Of a stretch of DNA of 64,000 nucleotides, positions 60,143 through 64,000 are shown in pieces (positions within the stretch are counted from its first letter, which is position 1; every line of letters starts with the position of its first letter). The notes under the pieces were generated by a model that did not search any database, had not been told where the DNA came from, and was given only the letters and a program-made list of their open reading frames with translations. The DNA is from JANSWP01 sp041941305 (GTDB lineage Bacteria; Bacteroidota; Bacteroidia; Chitinophagales; Saprospiraceae), in contig JBGTQJ010000002.1 in NCBI GenBank assembly GCA_041941305.1, forward strand, positions 124,001 through 188,000. The letters are read 5' to 3'. The position numbers and the translations under genes were made by a program.

Positions 60143-61582
60143 ATGTCGAAAATTGTCAGAGAGGACATTGACAAGTTAAACGCCGTTCTGACGGTAACGA
60201 TAGACCAAAAGTCTTATGAGCCAAAATTTCTGGAAGAATTAAAAAAATATCGCGATAAGGCTCATATGCGAGGCTTCCGAAAAGGCAAAACACCTATTAG
60301 TTTTCTTAAAAAAGCTTACGGCAAAGGAGTCCTTTCGGAAATTGTTCACCAACTCCTTCAAGAAGAAATTTCCAATTTTTTTCAAAATACGGAAGCCAGT
60401 TTTCTGGGACAACCTATACCTACAAAGGATTGGAAAGCTATTGATTTTGATGCTCGTGATTTGGAAGATTATGAGTTTAAATTTGATATAGGTGTTGCAC
60501 CAGAATTTGAAATACAAGGAATCGAATCAATAAAAGCTTTCGAACAATATGTTATTGAAGTCTCTGATGAAAAAGTAGAGGAAGATTTAGAACGAATTCG
60601 TAAGAGCAAAGGCGAACGTAGTTTTGCAGAGGAGGACATTCAGGAAAATGATATCGTGGAATTGACAGTTAAAGAATTAGATGGAGATGATCTTAAAGAA
60701 GATGGCTGGGAATCAAAATTTAGTATTTTAGTTAGTGAAATTTCAAACGAGGAGACTAAAAAAGCATTGCTTGCCAAGAAAAAAGGAGATTCTTTAAAAG
60801 TTAATGTGTTTGACTTGGAAGATAATGATGAAGAATATGTAAAGAAGTATTTCCTGAATATGACGGAAGCCGATTTAGAGGAAGGCGTAGAAGTTGGACA
60901 ATTTTTTGAAGCGACAATAGAATCCGCAAGTCGGATCATCCCTGCTGAATTGAATCAGGAGTTTTTTGACAGTCATTTTGGAGAAGATAAAGTGACTTCC
61001 GAAGAAGAGGCAAGAGAGGAAATTAGAAAGGATATTGCAGCTTTCTATGAGGGGCAGGCAGAAAGCGTGTTGTTTAGAAACATTCATAAAGATTTAATCG
61101 CAGCAAATAAGGAGCAAATACCACTTCCAGATGATTTTCTTAAAAGATGGCTAGTGACCTCAAGTGAACAGAATACCGAGGAATTGGTTGAAAGAGATTA
61201 TGAGCGGTTCTCTGATAATCTTCGCTGGTCCTTAATCAAGGGGAAATTGGCAGAAAAACATGAAATAAAACTGGAAGAAGAAGAATTAAGAGAAGCTTTT
61301 AGAGCGCAAATAATGGGATATTTGGGAGGAAATTTGAATGCTTTTGGAGGAAATATGGACTTTTTAGAAAGTACCGTTGACAGAATGATGCAGGATACAG
61401 CGCAATTGAATCAAGTTTCTGAAGAATTAATGGACAAGAAGGTTTTTTCAGCGTTGAAAGAAAATTTTGCGATCTCAGATAAGTCTATTTCAATAGAAGA
61501 TTTCACTGTTGTACTTGAAGAGATTAGAAATGAAGATGCGCCTCCTCCAGCGATTGAATTACAAACGGATGAAGAAGAATAA
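60143..61582 (+). CDS. tig: trigger factor
   Basis: A 479-residue ribosome-associated chaperone. The N-terminal ribosome-binding domain has the signature GFRKGKTP at 44-51 (GFRxGxxP). A divergent FKBP-like domain (about 160-270) and the helical C-terminal chaperone domain follow. The C-terminus has a short acidic tail (ELQTDEEE). As in many bacteria it precedes clpP and clpX on the same strand. A hairpin lies in the 140-nt gap to clpP. Confidence 0.94.
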   Translation: MSKIVREDIDKLNAVLTVTIDQKSYEPKFLEELKKYRDKAHMRGFRKGKTPISFLKKAYGKGVLSEIVHQLLQEEISNFFQNTEASFLGQPIPTKDWKAIDFDARDLEDYEFKFDIGVAPEFEIQGIESIKAFEQYVIEVSDEKVEEDLERIRKSKGERSFAEEDIQENDIVELTVKELDGDDLKEDGWESKFSILVSEISNEETKKALLAKKKGDSLKVNVFDLEDNDEEYVKKYFLNMTEADLEEGVEVGQFFEATIESASRIIPAELNQEFFDSHFGEDKVTSEEEAREEIRKDIAAFYEGQAESVLFRNIHKDLIAANKEQIPLPDDFLKRWLVTSSEQNTEELVERDYERFSDNLRWSLIKGKLAEKHEIKLEEEELREAFRAQIMGYLGGNLNAFGGNMDFLESTVDRMMQDTAQLNQVSEELMDKKVFSALKENFAISDKSISIEDFTVVLEEIRNEDAPPPAIELQTDEEE

Positions 61583-61646
61583 TCCAGTCAAAGTTCAACT
61601 AGTTTAAGCATTTTGTGTTTCTAGTTGTATTTGAATAAGAAAAGTG

Positions 61647-61704
61647 TTTGAAATTTAGAGTTTGTACCTTAGATGTCTGTTAACTATAAACTCCAAATTC
61701 CAAA
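61647..61704. repeat. imperfect hairpin between tig and clpP
   Basis: TTTGAAATTTAGAGTTT (61647-61663) pairs with AAACTCCAAATTCCAAA (61688-61704) at 15 of 17 positions around a 24-nt loop. The right arm is followed by a second related word, CTCTAAAT. It may end or attenuate tig transcripts, although no T run is present. Confidence 0.6.
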
Positions 61705-61722
61705 CTCTAAATAACATACCCA

Positions 61723-62436
61723 ATGTTCCACAAAGACGAATTCATGAAATATGCTACCAAACATCTAGGTATGAGTAGCATGCACCTCGAAAAATATGTT
61801 GAAAAGACAACCCCTGCTACTATTCCAGATCTTCAGGCATTTACACCGTATGTGATTGAGGAGCGCCAAATGAACATACAAGCTTTGGATGTTTTCTCCC
61901 GCTTAATGATGGATAGGATCATTTTTATGGGAGTACCTGTAGATAATTATGTGGCAAATGTAGTTCAGGCGCAATTATTGTTTATGGAATCTGCTGATAA
62001 CAAACGCGATGTGTTGATGTACATTAACAGTCCAGGAGGTTCTGTTACTGCAGGCTTAGGAATTTATGATACAATGCAATATGTTTCTCCTGATGTAGGG
62101 ACTATTTGTACAGGGATGGCAGCTTCTATGGGTGCCGTATTGCTTGCAGCAGGAACCAAAGACAAACGAACTTGCTTGTACCATAGCCGGGTAATGATTC
62201 ACCAACCTATGGGGGGAATGCAGGGTCAGGTTTCCGATATGGAGATTTCTTATAAGCTTATTAAAAATATGCAAAAAGAGCTCTATGAGATTCTTGCACA
62301 CCATACTGGGCAACCTTATGACAAGATTGAGGAAGACTGTGATCGCGATCATTGGTTGAAGAGCCATGAGGCAAAAGAGTATGGTTTGGTAGATGAAGTT
62401 TTGGAACGCCATGGTTCAAGACCAGGGAATAACTAG
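61723..62436 (+). CDS. clpP: ATP-dependent Clp protease proteolytic subunit
   Basis: A 237-residue serine peptidase forming the proteolytic double ring of ClpXP. The catalytic triad can be placed: Ser at 135 in GMAASMGA, His at 160 in RVMIHQP and Asp at about 209 in DCDRDHW. The N-terminal 40 residues are longer than the mature E. coli protein and may include a propeptide; internal Met codons (for example residue 8) are alternative starts. It is followed by clpX with a 125-nt gap. Confidence 0.97.
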   Translation: MFHKDEFMKYATKHLGMSSMHLEKYVEKTTPATIPDLQAFTPYVIEERQMNIQALDVFSRLMMDRIIFMGVPVDNYVANVVQAQLLFMESADNKRDVLMYINSPGGSVTAGLGIYDTMQYVSPDVGTICTGMAASMGAVLLAAGTKDKRTCLYHSRVMIHQPMGGMQGQVSDMEISYKLIKNMQKELYEILAHHTGQPYDKIEEDCDRDHWLKSHEAKEYGLVDEVLERHGSRPGNN

Positions 62437-62457
62437 AAAAGTTTTATATTTTTGGGT

Positions 62458-62488
62458 GGGTTTGGGATGTTATGATTGTCTCAAACCC
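62458..62488 (+). terminator. weak hairpin between clpP and clpX
   Basis: GGGTTTG (62458-62464) pairs with CAAACCC (62482-62488), followed by a moderately T-rich tail. It may act as a partial terminator or attenuator before clpX. Confidence 0.4.
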
Positions 62489-62561
62489 ATCTTGGTTTTA
62501 TATAGAATGGATTTCAAATTTTAAATAATTGTTTTCCTAAACTAACACAAAACACTTATTG

Positions 62562-63815
62562 ATGCGACGGAATAGACAAAATTACCGCTGTTCTTTTTGC
62601 GGAAGAGATAAATCTGAAGCCTTGATTCTAATTGCCGGAATTGATGGTCATATATGTGAAGTTTGTGTTGAACAAGCTGTTGAGATATTAGAAGAAGAAT
62701 TGTATGGCAAAGAAAAAGAAGAGCAAAAAGAGGCGCCAAAGCCTGACTTTTACCTTCCTGAGTCTATTACACCAAAAGAGATTAAAACCCACCTTGACGA
62801 ATATGTAATTGGACAGGAAGATGCTAAGAAATTTTTGTCTGTTGCTGTTTATAATCACTACAAGAGATTGCGTCAGCCAGCGAATGAGGAAATTGAAATC
62901 GAGAAATCAAATGTACTTTTTGTGGGTCGAACAGGAACGGGAAAAACGTTGATGGCAAAAACGATTGCTAAATTTTTGAATGTCCCTTTTGCAATTGTAG
63001 ATGCAACTGTATTTACAGAAGCAGGTTATGTTGGGGAAGATGTTGAGAGTATTTTGAGCCGATTATTACAAGTATGCGAATACAATACCTCAGCTGCGGA
63101 AAAAGGCATCGTCTATATTGATGAAATTGATAAAATTGCAAGAAAGAGCGATAATCCCTCAATTACTCGCGATGTTTCAGGAGAAGGTGTACAACAAGGA
63201 CTTCTGAAAATGTTGGAGGGTACTACAGTAAATGTTCCTCCACAAGGAGGTAGGAAGCATCCTGAACAAAAACTGGTCAACGTCAATACTCAAAATATTT
63301 TATTTATCTGTGGCGGTGCATTTGATGGCATTGAAAAGGTGATCGCTCGCAGAATGAATACGCAAGTCATCGGGTTCAATCAGCAAGATAAAGAGCAAAT
63401 TGATAAAGATAATTTATTGCAATATATCAATCACCTGGATCTCAAACGTTTTGGACTTATTCCAGAATTGATTGGTCGCCTTCCTGTGCTTACCTATTTA
63501 GAACCTCTTGATAAAGAGGCAATGCGACGAATCCTCACAGAACCTAGAAATGCCTTGATACGTCAATACACCAAACTGTTTGATTTGGAAGGAATTGAGC
63601 TGAAATTTACCAAAGAAGCTATTGACTTTATTGCAGAATCTGCCTTGGAATTCAACCTAGGTGCTCGAGGGCTACGTTCTATTTGTGAAGCAATAATGAC
63701 AGATGCCATGTTTGAGCTTCCTTCTCAGAAAGACATCAGCGAATTTACAATCACGAGAACTTATGCCAAGGAAAAGTTGAATAGGTCTAAGCTGACTTTG
63801 CTCAAAGCAGCATGA
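62562..63815 (+). CDS. clpX: ATP-dependent Clp protease ATP-binding subunit ClpX
   Basis: A 417-residue AAA+ unfoldase that feeds substrates to ClpP. The N-terminal C4 zinc-binding domain is visible (CSFCGRDKSEALILIAG ... CEVCVEQA). Walker A is GRTGTGKT, with Arg where GPTGxGKT usually has Pro; Walker B is IVYIDEIDKI. The ClpP-binding IGF loop appears as QVIGFNQQD and sensor 2 as LGARGLRSICE. The ATG at 62562 is chosen; a TTG immediately before it would add only one residue. Confidence 0.97.
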   Translation: MRRNRQNYRCSFCGRDKSEALILIAGIDGHICEVCVEQAVEILEEELYGKEKEEQKEAPKPDFYLPESITPKEIKTHLDEYVIGQEDAKKFLSVAVYNHYKRLRQPANEEIEIEKSNVLFVGRTGTGKTLMAKTIAKFLNVPFAIVDATVFTEAGYVGEDVESILSRLLQVCEYNTSAAEKGIVYIDEIDKIARKSDNPSITRDVSGEGVQQGLLKMLEGTTVNVPPQGGRKHPEQKLVNVNTQNILFICGGAFDGIEKVIARRMNTQVIGFNQQDKEQIDKDNLLQYINHLDLKRFGLIPELIGRLPVLTYLEPLDKEAMRRILTEPRNALIRQYTKLFDLEGIELKFTKEAIDFIAESALEFNLGARGLRSICEAIMTDAMFELPSQKDISEFTITRTYAKEKLNRSKLTLLKAA

Positions 63816-63835
63816 TACAATAAGTTGGTTGTAAT

Positions 63836-64000
63836 TTACATCTCGTATCCTACATGTAGGTCTTCATCTTCGATATGATAATCAGCAACCTGGTCTTCCG
63901 AAGGAATTCCCCGACTAGTGGTAATTGTTGAGTCTTCATCCTCCAGAATATCTTCTAGTTTGGGTTCAAACAGATTATAATTTTCATCGAAGCAGGCAAT
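63836..64000 (-). CDS. 3' end of an acidic protein, cut by the right edge
   Basis: On the minus strand a frame is open from the window edge to a TAA at 63836-63838, giving 54 residues ending in DYHIEDEDLHVGYEM. It is strongly acidic (DENYNLFEPKLEDILEDED). It converges on clpX with 20 nt between stops. Too little is visible to name a family. Confidence 0.6.
   Translation of the reverse strand: MACFDENYNLFEPKLEDILEDEDSTITTSRGIPSEDQVADYHIEDEDLHVGYEM

Noticed and set aside
1..64000. CRISPR array, prophage, insertion sequence or integrative element
   Set aside because: No regularly spaced identical repeats, transposase, integrase, phage structural genes or attachment-site pairs were seen; intergenic hairpins are present but lack any mobility gene.

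Overview
The window is AT-rich chromosomal DNA from a member of the Bacteroidota, most likely of the Saprospiria/Lewinella type. The lineage evidence is: (i) secreted proteins ending in type IX secretion (T9SS) type A sorting domains, plus one gliding-motility-associated type B C-terminus; (ii) SprB-like repeats; (iii) -7 promoter elements of the Bacteroidota form TAnnTTTG; (iv) starts with little Shine-Dalgarno signal, several of them GTG or TTG; (v) a bacterial GGGP synthase of the kind found in the FCB group. No prophage, insertion sequence, integrase, CRISPR array or rRNA was seen. Gene density is high, and a partial gene crosses the right edge (possibly the left edge too).

Layout. 0-10 kb: MoxR ATPase, MDR oxidoreductase, an orphan PycTM-type membrane protein with a decayed HD domain, a DUF937 protein, pseudouridine-5'-phosphate glycosidase, Xaa-Pro aminopeptidase, DNA polymerase sliding clamp and a non-catalytic M16 protein. 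10-16.5 kb: cell-shape cluster mreB-mreC-mreD-mrdA, then folA and an exported amidohydrolase-like protein. 16.5-19.5 kb: a BlaR1-like/BlaI-like pair with three operator palindromes. 19.5-27.6 kb: FG-GAP T9SS protein, 7TMR-DISM histidine kinase with a convergent LuxR-type regulator, and envelope proteins of unknown role. 27.7-33.3 kb: GT39-type glycosyltransferase, M1 lipoprotein peptidase, flippase-like membrane protein. 33.3-36.2 kb: structured intergenic DNA, TPR/PD40 protein, OmpA-family protein. 36.3-40.3 kb: glutaryl-CoA-dehydrogenase-like enzyme, glycyl-tRNA synthetase, DUF1295 protein. 40.3-45.1 kb: VWA / DUF5682 / helical-repeat operon. 45.3-52.9 kb: three large T9SS cargo genes, two of which combine cohesin-like and dockerin-like modules. 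53-57.3 kb: DinB-like, ATP-grasp, GGGP synthase, RsgA and M90-like proteins. 57.3-64 kb: Rel (p)ppGpp enzyme, tRNA-Leu(UAG), trigger factor, clpP, clpX and a partial acidic protein.

How the parts fit. Housekeeping modules (mre/mrdA, tig-clpP-clpX, dnaN, glyS, rel, rsgA) alternate with envelope and surface genes. Two themes stand out. First, four proteins keep a recognisable enzyme fold but lack the family's metal-binding residues (HD in the PycTM protein, M16, amidohydrolase, M90/MtfA-like). Second, many intergenic regions carry long, often perfect hairpins. Two of these regions (33.3 kb and 56.4 kb) share a common architecture that looks like a dispersed intergenic element. The strongest regulatory finding is the triple TACGA-N6-TCGTA operator in front of the BlaI-like repressor.
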